Assembly: GCA_963277665.1 (NCBI GenBank)
Contig: OY728166.1
Coordinates: forward strand, 550,061,219-550,125,218
Source of the DNA: Viscum album
Taxonomy: Eukaryota; Streptophyta; Magnoliopsida; Santalales; Viscaceae
DNA length: 64,000 nt
Direction: 5' to 3'
Shown: positions 35,781 through 47,670 of the stretch, piece after piece
Position numbering within the stretch: the first letter of the stretch is position 1
Layout: every line of letters begins with the position of its first letter
Made by a program: the position numbers and the translations under genes
Notes under the pieces: generated by a model
The model's input: the letters and a program-made list of their open reading frames with translations, nothing else
Told to the model about the DNA's origin: nothing
The model's database searches: none

Positions 35781-36312
35781 CTTAGAAAATAGTTATTTAT
35801 GGTTTCTAAATATTTTTATAGATAAATATTATGTAATATTAATTTGATAAAATTTTAGATTAAAATTTCACTAATCTATTTATGATTGGTAAAATAGAGT
35901 TATTTTAATAGTCACAAAAATTGATTTAATGGAATTTTAATTTAATTATTTTTATATTAAACTATTTAATATTTATAATAGAATTAAATTTGGACATGTG
36001 AATGAGTTATGGTATAAAATATCAACAAATTTCCATTTATTGGATAATTTTCCCTTGATTATAAATTTCTTGACCCCCAAAGAGTAAAAAAATATTATCT
36101 TGATATTTTTTAATAGAAGTTAACATAGGTTATCAAATATGGAATAAGGGTTAAAACATGACATAAACTTGTCAATGTCTTATTATGTGGTATTATTTTG
36201 AACAATATCAATACTAAAACTTAAATAAATCATATTTTCACATGATCATTAAAATTAATTTATATTTATTAAATAATTTAAGTATTTTTAATGGTACCCC
36301 CCCGCCATCACT

Positions 36313-36320
36313 TATAAAAG
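36313..36320 (+). promoter_or_regulatory. TATA box in element O right LTR
   Basis: TATAAAAG about 20 bp after a GGTACCCC stretch. The aligned site in the left LTR (near 18859) reads TGTAAAAG. Suggests plus-strand transcription of O. Confidence 0.45.
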
Positions 36321-36957
36321 GACACCACCTCATCTCTCTGGATCATATAACATGAGGCACGCAAATAGAACATTATTATTCAAATAAACTTTTGATCTCC
36401 ATTAACTAAATTATAAATTTTATCTTCATCTTAAAATACAACACATAGGGTCCTTATGGGGAAATCCAAAAGTTTTTTTAAACTGGTGGTAATCATCTTA
36501 ACAGATAATTTTCATTGTACTAATTCTTTTATCTCATTCAATTATTCTATAACCATTCAAATATAATATAATCATAATATACCATATAATTAATTTTATT
36601 ATATCAATTTAATAGTATTTTTAATCTCATGATTCCATAAATTGGGAAATGAACCCATCATTAATGTGTACATGAGAAATACCACCCCATGAATTGATGA
36701 ATTTTTTTCACAGAATTTTATTTTAAGAATGGATATTATAATAGATATAATGAATTAATTTGATATCAATAACATAATTTGGATTTTGAAAGCATAATAT
36801 ATCATATATTATCATAACACTCCAATCATTAAAAATTGAATCATCACATGTGAATAAGTATGGACTACCGTCTCCATGTACCGATATACCTTGTTTATCA
36901 AAACACGCATTTCATGGATTCTAATGAACCAATTATTGTATGTGTCTTGATATTACA

Positions 36958-38937
36958 ATGAATCATTACTATACCTTAACTGACATCCCCACGACAGAAA
37001 AGTCTGTTAACAAATGTTGAAGTACTTCAAATTCTTATGGGGGACGATTTTCCTTTTAAGAAACCCTTAACCCAACATACCATAACCAAATAGCTCATTT
37101 TATGATGCCTGAACAAATGAAAGAAAACTAAACCATTTCATTAATATAAAACCAATCCAAATTGTTCAATAGATGATGTCCAAGAATCTATCAAATTAAT
37201 AAGTGGAAAAAAAATAAATTCTCCAAGAAGACCATAAGTCTCCATGCTCCACAAGCTCCATGCTCCAACATCACAAAGCAGTTCATGTATCATGATGTGG
37301 TGAAAAATATGTGTGATACTTCACCTTTATCCACATCTAGGATGATATAATCTAAAAATAACAATTTTTAAATTATTGGGTGAGTATAAATCATAGTTGG
37401 TTTTCTCCAATGACATCCCTACTCATGCTAGTAGGATTAAAAATTTATCAACATCGATATAAATCATATTATATAAATTAATATCCAAAAAAAATTATAA
37501 CTAAATATAAAAAATTTACAAAAACCATTTATAACTAAATTTAGAATAGTTCCATGTTCAACCACATACCAGAAATAAATAATTACATAAAAGTAACTAA
37601 GAAGGATTAAAACCATTTATCAATCATGTTTTTAATAGCAATTCTATTCACCTTATTCACACAATCAACTATGCATGCTTGGTAATGATAGTTCCCTTCT
37701 CAAGAGTTGTCTCCCTTTGATATACCATGTCAACACATGACCATTACACCCCATGGTCAATTACACCTTTGGCACTAAGAACAAGTTCATATTCCGACCA
37801 TTCCATGTAATTGTTTTGTAAACACACACCACTATTATGCCAAAACCATTTCAAATAACTATTTCAAACCATTTCAATAAAAAATATCTTTTATTGAAAC
37901 CCGTTAGAAAAACAAATTCCAGTAACACATTGAATTTCAACATATTTATTTATTTTAATGAAGACCATTATATCAAATACATTCACCATTATTATATATA
38001 TATATTCTTTTTTAAATTCCACATTTTAAAATCTTGAATCAAATACATTAATTAAGAGAACCAATTTTATATATTTTCCACAACCATCACCAATGAGGGA
38101 TTATATAAATATTAGAAAGTCCAATTCAAAATCAAATCCACACAAATAAATTAATTCGAGACATATATGTATAGTTATTCTAGGTGAATTTGAGAGTGAA
38201 TCCACCTACCTCAACCGTTTTGATGAAATTCAAAAACAGATGAAAATACCCAAGAAAACCAGGTTGATTAAAATAAATAATTATTATATCTATTATACTA
38301 CCAAAAATGACCAATATCATCATATTTGGCATCCAAAAACTTATATATACCCATTAAAGGATTATATATGATAGACCAATATGATAGAATAAGTATATCT
38401 AATTAGATCTTGGAAAACATGATAAGAACAATGAATAACAACACATATCACATGAATCGAGCTTGAAACCACCAAGGGATGGCTCCAGATTGATTCAAAA
38501 TCACTTGGGAAGGTTATCCTACCTTCAATGTAGAATAATCCCATGTTAGGGCCACCAATGAAAAATAATTATGGAGTTAGAGGCAAAACGAGTGAGCTCC
38601 TAATTTTTAGGATCCAGATTTGAATTTGTGAAAGGTTAGACCAAACGATTAGACAAACCATGTGAAAATAATTTGTTAGATACATCCTTAATGAAGACCA
38701 TATATGGCCTCGTTACACAGACTCCTTAACTATTCAGGCATGATTCTAAAGCTATTACCTCAAAACTATTACTACACAAGGTTTCTCAAAGGATTTTTGA
38801 ACAGTTTAGACAAACTATGTTTATCACATTTCACCCCAAAACATATTGAAGGCCCCCCTACTCTTCAATCATTCACCTTTAAACATTATAAACATACAAA
38901 ACACCAATTTGTGTTACATACTTGTAACCTGGGGTAC
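36958..38937 (-). repeat. Element C left (3') LTR
   Basis: Aligns with the right LTR over many blocks, for example GATGCCTGAACAAATGAAAG near 37105 against GATGCATGAACAAATGAAAG near 44360, ATTATGCC near 37835 against 45095, and GGCATCCAA near 38328 against 45590. The first 680 bp of the right LTR (43530-44207) have no clear counterpart. The end, near GGGGTACTA, follows from the chromodomain stop about 60 bp away. The open frames 37837-38037 and 38704-38940 lie in the LTR. Confidence 0.7.
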
Positions 38938-38994
38938 TAAATTCTTCCCACCATTGGCCTTTCTGTCCACATGATGTAGAAAACAATTACTACC

Positions 38995-39200
38995 CTAAAA
39001 GAGTTTCGACCATTGCTCTATCATTTCATTCTCACATTCCCAAGTCTCTTCATAAATCTCACAATGTTTCTATAAAACATACACTATACTGATTATTTTT
39101 TCATGAAATGCATTCTCTTTCCTATCCACAATCTGCACCATGATATGTACCAATGAATCGTCTGTCTTTAGATTAACGTGATTTCATCTGATCACACAGT
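38995..39200 (-). pseudogene. Element C chromodomain
   Basis: The minus strand reads VQIVDRKENAFHEKIISIVY, then a stop, then EIYEETWECENEMIEQWSKL and F before a TAG at about 38996. This matches the chromovirus chromodomain pattern (ILDRKEK-x-LRNK-x-x-x-x-VKVLW then EEATWE-x-E-x-x-M-x-x-YP-x-LF). Chromodomains of this class are thought to steer integration toward marked chromatin. A stop replaces the tryptophan of VLW. Confidence 0.8.
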
Positions 39201-40230
39201 CAGGATCAGGTTGATACTTTTTAAACAAATATGTGTGAAACACATTGTGCACTGAACGAAACCTTGGAGGAAATTCCAACTAATATTCCACATCTCTAAC
39301 CCATTTCACTATCTTAATAGTGCCAAATATTGATGGAATAACATTACCTACATCCAAAAATGATGATTCCCATGACTTGGTGAGATCCTCAAGAACACAT
39401 GATCACCAATTACAAATGAAAACCATCTTCACTGATGACCCACATACGATTTTGGAAGACAATAATCTATCTCCATCCTCTTCCTAATCAATTGAATCAT
39501 CTCTATCATTTCATGGAAAATGTTCATCCCAACCAGTAATGTCACACATGTTTCCAAATAACAAAATGTAAATCAATCATAACCCCAATACCATTCATCA
39601 ATGTGAGCCATATATACCAGGACAGAAATATGTTATTTTATGAGATGTACATTAAAGGTATATGTTCCTCTCATGGGCCACAAAAATCCATTACATAATC
39701 CCAAAACATGTCTTCCAACATCTATATCATCCTTTCAAATTTCCCATCCATCTATGGATGATACATCATACATAGTCATATGAGTTCCAAGGGATTTTTC
39801 TAATGATTTTAGGAAATGAGATGTGATCCTAGGATCATTATCTAGCATGATAAAACTGGTATTCAATATTTGTTTTCCACTTCTTGGGTATAAATTTTGG
39901 ATAGATCCTCCACCTAATGATTTTCATGAATTAGAATGAAACAGGACAACCATGTATGTCAATCCACTATAACTAATTTGGCATTGTGATTCTGAACCAA
40001 TATCAGGAGATCTATAAAAATATCCATCACCATCTTCACCCATTTCGAAACTAGAATATGTAAATACTGGAACATACTCACTAGTCTCTGATGTCATTCA
40101 TTAACTTGTAGAAAATTAAACTCCTTGAAATAAAATTATCCACTTTCATTTACTTGTCGCTACGCCAAAATAGTGCCTTTAACATCTTATACATCTTTTG
40201 TATACACGGATGTATAGACCATCTCGAATA
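39200..40230 (-). pseudogene. Element C integrase
   Basis: The zinc-finger part at about 40060-40220 reads PCIQKMYKMLKALFWRSDK, matching H-P-G-x-x-KMY-x-LK-x-x-(F/Y)WW. The core near 39930-40060 reads DIFIDLLILVQNHNAKLVIV then D-stop-HTWL, matching MDF-x-x-GLP-x-(8)-VIVDRLTK. The C-terminal part has GDHVFLRISPSHG near 39385 and PPRFRSVHNVFHTYLFKKYQ near 39240. Several stops and at least one frame change are present. Confidence 0.75.
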
Positions 40231-40479
40231 GTGGTAGAAATTAAGATGTCTCACTAAAAATACATAGGTATAACCATCTGATCGTTTAACCACAAAACCA
40301 AACACTAATCAAGTTTTCATCCCCCAATTGTCTCCCCACAATAGTGTTTTAAACTCATAACCAGTCATTCTCCATCTGATGTTTATGCCTATTTGACAAT
40401 GTTTACCAAATCATGAACCACAAAAACTAATAAGAAAACTGCAACACCTCACTGTTCTTTACATTACATATACATGTTG

Positions 40480-40800
40480 GAAAGGACAAACATTAACAAC
40501 CACTCATCATAAGCTTCTTTCTCCAGCTGCTCATATGACTTTCTATATAATTCATTGGACAACAAATTACCTTTTCCTAGTGTGTATGTTAATTCAAATT
40601 CAAACATCTAGGTATAGTACATTCGTATACTTCACCTCAAATTCAAATCCCATTGTGAGAAAATATTTTTCATCATTTGGTGGTCTATGAAAAGAGTACT
40701 TTCTCAATAACGAGATAGTGTATCTAAATCTTGAAAGCATGGATGCCCACATCTAACTCCATATCATGTATTGGGTAATTATTTACATGAAACATCAACT
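40480..40800 (-). pseudogene. Element C RNase H
   Basis: The minus strand around 40630-40700 reads LFIDHQMMKNIFSQWDLNLR, the counterpart of V-F-T-D-H-x-S-L-x-Y-(I/L)-F-x-Q-x-x-L-N-x-R in Ty3/gypsy RNase H. It lies between reverse transcriptase and integrase as expected. It degrades the RNA strand of the replication hybrid. Flanking frames contain stops. Confidence 0.7.
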
Positions 40801-40899
40801 ACCTTGAACCATAAGAAACATCATCATCACCTTGCATTTGAATACATTCCATCCTAGATTCCAAAGTGTTACAGTATTCCATATACCCCTATCCTGATT

Positions 40900-41930
40900 T
40901 TGGAGAAACCAAGATAGGTGTTAGTGTAAAAAGAAACATTATCTATTGGAAAGTCCTATGGGATTCCATATTCTATTGGAATGGAACACTATCATTTTTC
41001 AAATATATCATTAGAAAAGTGATTATTGATAAGTAATGCACAAAGAGTCGGTAATAACAAATTATACAAAGAAATAATCATAATTCAAAGGAAATCGGTT
41101 GGGGCTTCACAGAGATAAGAGCTTCTATCTTTTCAGAATCCACTGAAACACAATTTATAAGTATTACATGGCAAGAATGTGTACCTATTATTTACACAAA
41201 TCACACTTTGAAACATTGGCCTACAAATAACGGTCTCTTATGATTCCCAACACTTTCACCATTGTTTTCTCATGATCATCTTTTATCCATGAATACAACA
41301 ATATGTCATCCACAAACACTACAACAAAAGAATACATATTTCACTAAAATATCAGATTCATCAATGACATAGTGAAAGCTGGTGTATTAATAAGATTGAA
41401 ATAAATTAATAAATATTCATAGTCGACATTTCTACATCTAAAATCTAATTTTCGAATTTATTCCTTCGTAAATCACAATTGATGATATCCTGGCCTCAAG
41501 TCAATTTTTGAGAAACACTTGGCTCCCATAAATTGATCAAATTGATCATCAATGCATGTATGTGGATATATATTATTTATTTTAAATTCTTTAAATTTAT
41601 TATAATAAATGAAAATTCAAAGAGTTCCATCTTACTTCTTTACGAAATGATGGGTGCAACCCATAGTGACCCACATAGCCTAATGAAACATTTTCTTTCC
41701 ATTCTTCTAATTTCAATTTTAGATCCACTAACATTTTCAAATCCATACCATAATATGGAAGCTAGATTGGACTAGTCCCCCAAAGGGGATCAATCCTAAA
41801 CCCCTCTTCCCTTATTGGTTGTTTCCCTAGATGTTATTATAAAATACAACTAGAAATTGATCAAATAATGCTAGAAAATTGGTATCCCCAATCTCTTCAA
41901 TCGATTCCAAAGTTAACACTGCCAACTGGT
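40900..41930 (-). pseudogene. Element C reverse transcriptase
   Basis: At 41305-41316 the minus strand encodes FVDD within SFVVVFVDDILLYS, an intact catalytic motif of Ty3/gypsy reverse transcriptase. The rest of the domain, to about 41930, is decayed. A plus-strand open frame at 41533-41775 is a shadow. The protein copies element RNA into DNA in cytoplasmic particles. Here the frame is broken. Confidence 0.75.
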
Positions 41931-41961
41931 AAGAGATCGTGCCCACCGCTGCTTCCAAAAA

Positions 41962-42330
41962 TCATGTTTCACCTATCTTCACAAGACATTTCCCTCTAAA
42001 GAGATGTTCGATGACATCCTTAGTTTTGAAAATAACTATTCTAGTAGAATAGTTTATGTGCACCTTGAAGGTTGTTAACCAATCCATACCTACGATCACA
42101 TCATAGACATCCATCTCATTAACATAAAAATATGATTTCAGCTCTAATCCGTTAATAGTTATAGAAAATGCTCTACACATTAAGTAACTACAATCACATT
42201 AGGTAATATGTGTTTTATGTTTTACCATAGAGGGAATCGTTTAATTTTTTTAACGTAGAAAATCAACAAAATTAGAAGAAATGAAGGAATGATATGCCCT
42301 AGTATCAAACAACACTTGCATAAGGGTTGA
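41962..42330 (-). pseudogene. Element C aspartic protease
   Basis: The translation reads VLFDTRAYHSFISSNFVDF at 42260-42320, where family members have DTGA. The catalytic-loop glycine is replaced by arginine at 42298-42300 (GGG-type to AGG). The C-terminal hallmark DVIVGMDWL is intact in the 41962-42180 frame, followed by a beta-rich stretch (FKVHINYSTRIVIFKTKD). The protease cuts the polyprotein. The DTR change would abolish activity. Confidence 0.8.
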
Positions 42331-42661
42331 ATTCAATAGAATGTTTCCTATAACTATATATGGTATACCCAGATCATTGATAATCATCTTCATATCTCTA
42401 TATAATTGCTTTATTACTACACTATTCTCCTTATTTCCATGTAGATATTGACCTTAATGTGGAGTCATTATGTTCCTATAATCCTCATGGATAGCTCTTC
42501 TCCATTGATGATACTGATTCTAATTTCCTCGTCTTGTTGAAGCATTTGATGCCTATGACATCAGAGAGGTGTCTCGAGGACCAGATCTCAGAGAATGCAG
42601 ACTCTACTATTTATGATTTACCATCTTTTTTGTGATTATGGCATGACCGTGGTGATTTTTT

Positions 42662-42703
42662 ACACGATAATTTCATGTGGTCAGTGGAACCACATTCTAA
42701 ACA
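42662..42703 (-). pseudogene. Element C gag zinc knuckle, intact
   Basis: The minus strand encodes CLECGSTDHMKLSC, a perfect C-x2-C-x4-H-x4-C nucleic-acid-binding knuckle, 14 codons. It is the nucleocapsid part of gag, between the capsid region and the protease. Its intactness is notable given the decay around it. Confidence 0.8.
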
Positions 42704-42899
42704 TCCAGATCAGCTCTTTTTTCCTGGAAGAAAGTTTTACAAAGGAAGACATCTAATTATGCATCCCATTCTCTCCATGGAAATAGTTTTCCCTCTTTCA
42801 CGTACACCCCACATCCTTGTTCCCACCATTTACAATATGTATCATCATACTTCCTCCTCCTACATATCCTATGATATTACATTCATATAATCTCACTTT

Positions 42900-43485
42900 T
42901 ATCACTATCTATGTATATTCCATTATAAATAGAACCACAATCTTCACGTGAATATCCTTCGATAGCCCTGATTTGAAGATGTGTTCTCTAATAGACATGC
43001 TATTTGCCACCTCTAGTGAAAAGTGCACTAAATTCATGATTATAGCTACATATTCTATGATAGTGAAATTTTCATATTTTTTGACAATGAAGTCTGTAAT
43101 TCTCCTGATCCTGAACAAGTGAGGATATAATTTTATGTTAAATAATTCCTCAAAATCCTCCCATGTATGACCTTGATCTAGTTTAGCTTCCACCGCTTCA
43201 TCCCACAACTAATGTGAAATATCCTCAAGCATATAAGTCACCAAATTGAATTTCAACTCATATGGTGTGCCAATCAAATCAAAGATATGATTCATCATAT
43301 TCAACCATAACTCCTACTTTTCAGGATCATAACCACTAAAAATGTTTGGTTTATTCTACTTTATGAACTTGATGGAATGATACACATGCCATGGGTCATC
43401 CCTCAGGTTCACAGTATCCACATCTTGGAATTCTTGGATGATACTCAGATCCATGTCTTGGTACACCTGTGGCTTAGGTACAACC
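42900..43485 (-). pseudogene. Element C gag capsid region
   Basis: From just after the primer-binding site the frame reads NIFSGYDPEK, stop, ELWLNMMNHIFDLIG, then NLVTYMLEDISH, stop, LWDEAVEA. At 42909-43208 it continues LDQGHTWEDFEELFNIKLYP and YENFTIIEYV. This follows the Ty3/gypsy gag pattern (P-x-F-x-G-x-x-DP-x-x-A-x-x-WL, A-x-Y-x-L-x-x-x-A-x-x-WW, W-x-x-F-x-x-x-F). Stops stand where tryptophan or glutamine codons are expected. Confidence 0.75.
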
Positions 43486-43514
43486 ACATTCCCTCTAGCC
43501 TCTTTTGATTGGTT

Positions 43515-43526
43515 TCTATGATGCCA
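43515..43526 (-). other. Primer-binding site of element C
   Basis: The minus strand reads TGGCATCATAGA, 9 of 12 identical to the initiator tRNA-Met complement TGGTATCAGAGC, three bases inside the LTR end (LTR starts TGGTTACA at 43530 on the plus strand). Gag begins about 30 bp further in. Confidence 0.65.
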
Positions 43527-43529
43527 ACT

Positions 43530-46221
43530 TGGTTACATTTTCTTAACATACAACATCTCTATAAGTCTCACTCTCTAGAAAAAGTTGGTTTATCATTTAT
43601 AATTAAATAACATAAACTATAATACAATTTAATTCCAAAACAAACACTTTTAAGATTAATTGTTTATGAAAAAAATCTATACTTTATTTTCAAAATTAAT
43701 CTATTTTCTGAATTAATCCACTATACGATTTCCAAAATCACACATTTTAAAACAATTGAAACATTTTGTAAAAATTTCAACCTTTGAATAGAAACATCAA
43801 TAATTAGTCAACATGAAATATGAAATTCTATTGTTATGTTATTCCTTAATAATGAATGTCAGGCTCATCACATTGGATAAACCCAAGATAATGAGATTTC
43901 AAGATCCTATATGTGTCTCCAACAAAATTATGTACCCAAATCCATGTTTAAGTTATGTTCATAAGAAAAAGGATCGAAATGTATTTTTATACTCTACATT
44001 TAATGTCATGATAGCCCTACTCCATTTTATGATCATAACGCATAGAATAGAAAAGAACAACTTTCAACTCCAAGAATAAGAAAACCATATAAATACTTGT
44101 TCATCATGGGGAGGAACATGCTAATTCCATGTATCACAATGAAAATATTAGATCAAACAAATAGATACAATTTGTAAAGACCCTTATATTCTCATTGGCA
44201 TGAAAATACAATGAATCATTACTAGGACTTAAGATACATCCCCAATATTCTAAATGGAGGAAATACATTACTAAGGTCATGAAATGATGGTGGGGATGAT
44301 TTACCTTATATGAAAAAAAAACATTAACTAAAAAACTGTAACCATGTAGCTCACTATATGATGCATGAACAAATGAAAGAAAAATCAACCATTCCATTCA
44401 TATCAAACCACTCCAAAGTGTGAAAAAGTTGAAGACCAGGAAACTATCAATGTAAAATGTGGAAAAACAACTATTGACTCTAGGAATACCATAAGACTGT
44501 ATTCTATAAATTCTCTAAACTTATACATCACCAGACAGTTCATGTATCACTAGGTGGTTCTCAATACGTGTGATAATTTATATTTTCCCACATCCCATAA
44601 GATAGAATCTATAACAGCACCATGGTGCCAAAACATGGGTGAGTAAAAACAAGGTAGGTTCTCCCCAATCACTACCCTACTCACATGATGAAGATAGAAA
44701 AATTAGCAACAATTATATAAAATAGTTTATAAAATGAAGTTTCAAAAAACAATTTATAACTAAATAGAAAAAAGTTCGAAAACCTTTTATAACCAAATAT
44801 AAAAAAGTTATATATTGATCCATCTTATATTAAGTCGTAAATCTAGAAAAAAACCAACAAATTATGTAAAACCATTTATCATTCACATTTTTTCATTACT
44901 ATTCCTTTCTACTTATTCACAAATGCTACGATGCAAGATTCATTATGAATCTTCTATACTCATGAGTGGTCTGTCATCAATCTACCATGTTGAGACATGA
45001 TAATTACACCCCTTATGACCTTACACCTTTCGCACAGATCCCAACATCATATTCAAAACAATCCTCGAAAATGAGTTATAAACACACACCAATATTATGC
45101 CCAAATGATTTCAAATTACTATTTCAAACCATATGAATAAAACCATTCTATTATTGAAACCCATTTTAACAAACCAATTCTAATCACCCATTCCATTTCA
45201 ATAAATTCATTCATATTATTAAAAATATTTTTTTTCAAATCCATTCACCACTATTCAAATGAAATCCCATTTTGAATACATTTTTTAATATCCACAATCA
45301 AACACATTAATCAAAAGAATCCATTTTCTATATTTTCCACAACCATAACCAATGAGGGTTTTTAAAAATCATAAAGCATATAATTCACAATAAAATACAC
45401 ACAAAAAAATAAATTTTAAACCATGACATTCATTTATACTATTAAGAGTTGAGAGTGAATCCACCTGTCTCAACATTTTTGAACAAAATAAAAAATGGAC
45501 GAACAACTCTCAAGAAAACCGGGTTGACATCCACAATTATTTATTTGATATTTTTTACAACACACAATTATATCAAATATCATCATATTTGGCATCCAAT
45601 AACTTATATATACCCATAACGGGAATATATATGTTAATCTAAGAGGAAAAGATATGTAGATCTATGTAAATGTATGAAAACATGACCAGAACGGTGAACA
45701 ATGAATCTTTCAAAAATAATCTGGCTCGAAAACACAAGGGGAGGGCTCTATATTGATTCACAATTTCTTGGCAGAGGATCTAATACCATGAATGGAAAAT
45801 AATCAAGAGTTATGTCCACCAAGGAGATAAAAAAGATGAGATAAAATGAGTGAGTCATATTTTATAGGATGTAGATTTTTCACTGCACATAGTTAGAAAA
45901 GATGTGAACTAACAGTGCCCTAGTGACTCCCTTAAGGAAACCATTACCTGAACTCCTCGCACTGCCACCCTAACCATGCACCCACCATACTGTGGATATT
46001 ACATCAAAACTATTATTATTCATAATTTCTCCTAGAATTTTTGTACGGTTTAGCCAAACTGTGTGCAGCTTGTGTGAATCATCTTTTTCCATAATAACAT
46101 ATAAAAAGTTCTTCGAACTCTCCCATCCTTCACTCATACTCTTTATAAACATAAAAAATAACAATGAAGGGTTACATAACAGAAACCAAGGTACTTCATA
46201 GATGGCCTGAGGGGATGGATT
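43530..46221 (-). repeat. Element C right (5') LTR
   Basis: Bounded by the primer-binding site on the left and by the resumption of O's LTR near 46222. The match to the left LTR covers about 44207-46199, ending near GGTACTTCA. The first 680 bp are unmatched. Short frames at 43813-44079, 44134-44397, 44815-45000 and 45970-46201 are LTR sequence. Confidence 0.65.
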
Positions 46222-47050
46222 TAGTTATGTTAATTGATTTTTAGAATATGATAATTTATATAAAATGATAATATTTTTTAATATGTTCTTGTCGTCTATC
46301 ATACAAATTGAACAAAATAGACCTTCTGTGCATACAATCCATAACCTCATGAGAGGATGTATTTTATTTTTAGTGTATAAAACTCATTAATGACTGTAAA
46401 AAATGTTTTTTAATTTTAAAAATTATAATTATTTCATGAATAATATTTTGGATATGTTTTAACCATAACAACTTTGACACTAGTCAACTTACTAATGTTA
46501 TTTTGTAATAATGAATTAAATGGTCTAAAAAACATTACATGAAGTTAACTAGTTATCTAATAATATATATTAATCAATTGAATGTTCTAATGATAAATTA
46601 ATAAACATATTATAGACTATTCATATGTAAGTTACTAATATTTTATAATATATTTGAGTTAAATGATATGCATATTCATTTTGGACATAGGGTATGATAT
46701 TTATTATATAAAATTCCATTAATTAGGATATACTTCTAATTCATTGACATTGTTATTGCATGATTTATTTAAAATCACTAATTATAATGATATCTGTTAT
46801 TACAACTTATTTTATGAGGTTATGAAATTTCTACAAATAATCAAGTAAATAATTCATTATCAATTCGATGATATAATCTTTCAAATGATTATTCATTAGA
46901 ATATTATTTCATTGATACATGCATCATATTATAAAACTAGATTATTTTATAAAGCTTACATGCAACCTATTGAGAGATTATATCAATTGAACCTCTATAT
47001 ATTCCCTAAACTAGTGGGACACATAGTAATGGAACAGATATTGGAATAAT
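46222..47050 (+). repeat. Element O right LTR, second part (beyond C)
   Basis: Aligns with 19473-20290 of the left LTR. CAACTTACTAATGTTATTTT near 46485 matches CAACTTACAAATGTCATTTC near 19742, and TTATTTCATTGATACATGC near 46905 matches TTATTTCATTGAGACATG near 20168. It holds the third 190-bp repeat unit. The end is approximate. Confidence 0.65.
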
Positions 47051-47670
47051 ATATAATCAACCAAAAACTAAATAATAATGTAGTAAGATGAATCATATAT
47101 AAAATATGATCATGTGATGTCTCTATAAACAATGATAAACATGTATAAATTTTATAAACTATAGATCAAAATATATGATATCAAAAATAGAAAACAATGG
47201 AAGAATATATTGATGCATCTAAATCTCCATCCTAGTCGTATGCTACCAAGATAACAGCCTATTTAATTCACTAATTCTTGCACGCATAAATGGATACTTC
47301 CCATTATATACACTAGGAAGCATTTAATTAGTCTTCTTACTATCAATGGCCTAGATAACGCATGTGATAAATTCAACTGGCCACCACCAAATACCTCTAC
47401 AAATATAAGGTTATTTGATATAACATGTTAGTTTGTAGATAAAATAATAATGAAAAAATGTAAATGGATTAGATCTAGTTCCTAATGGAAACCTGGATTA
47501 TTTTACTTACTTAAACTTTTTCCAAATATCTCTGAACAAGTGAAAATGTGTATACATATATATAGACAGTATATGTAGTGATGTGTAAATCTGTATATGT
47601 GGCTAGTTCCACTATCCTAAAAATGATGTGTAACTTATACATTGATAATTTATTTCATGAGTTTCATATG
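47050..47670. other. Junction between O and element D LTR
   Basis: About 600 bases, AT-rich, with no frame. It probably contains the start of element D's left LTR. No boundary motif recognised. Confidence 0.3.

Larger units (their letters stand above)
33038..36957 (+). repeat. Element O right LTR, first part
   Basis: Parallels the left LTR from 17041 to about 19500. It is about 1.4 kb longer because of an extra block at about 34360-35780. It carries the best-preserved promoter of the element (GGTACCCC followed by TATAAAAG at 36313-36320) and the first two 190-bp repeat units, and is then cut by element C. Confidence 0.6.
36958..46221 (-). mobile_element. Element C: Ty3/gypsy chromovirus nested in O's right LTR
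   Basis: Reading right to left: LTR, primer-binding site (43515-43526), gag, zinc knuckle (42662-42703), protease, reverse transcriptase, RNase H, integrase, chromodomain, LTR. The order and motifs are those of plant chromoviruses, closest in my reading to the Tekay/Del type. O's LTR sequence resumes at about 46222, which places C inside it. All coding parts carry stops or lost catalytic residues, so the element is dead. Confidence 0.8.
17041..47050 (+). mobile_element. Element O: outer LTR element hosting B and C
   Basis: Long direct repeats at 17041 to about 20300 and at 33038-36957 plus 46222-47050 share many aligned blocks: 17065/33054, 17170/33205, 17750/33785, 18280/34330, 18614/36070, 18841/36294, 19400/36855 and 20170/46910. 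The right copy is split by element C. Without its insertions the element is about 9.7 kb with LTRs of about 3.3 kb. Its own internal sequence (about 20.3-22.0 and 31.9-33.0 kb) shows no recognisable polyprotein, so it may be non-autonomous. A TATA box in the right LTR suggests plus orientation. Confidence 0.6.
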
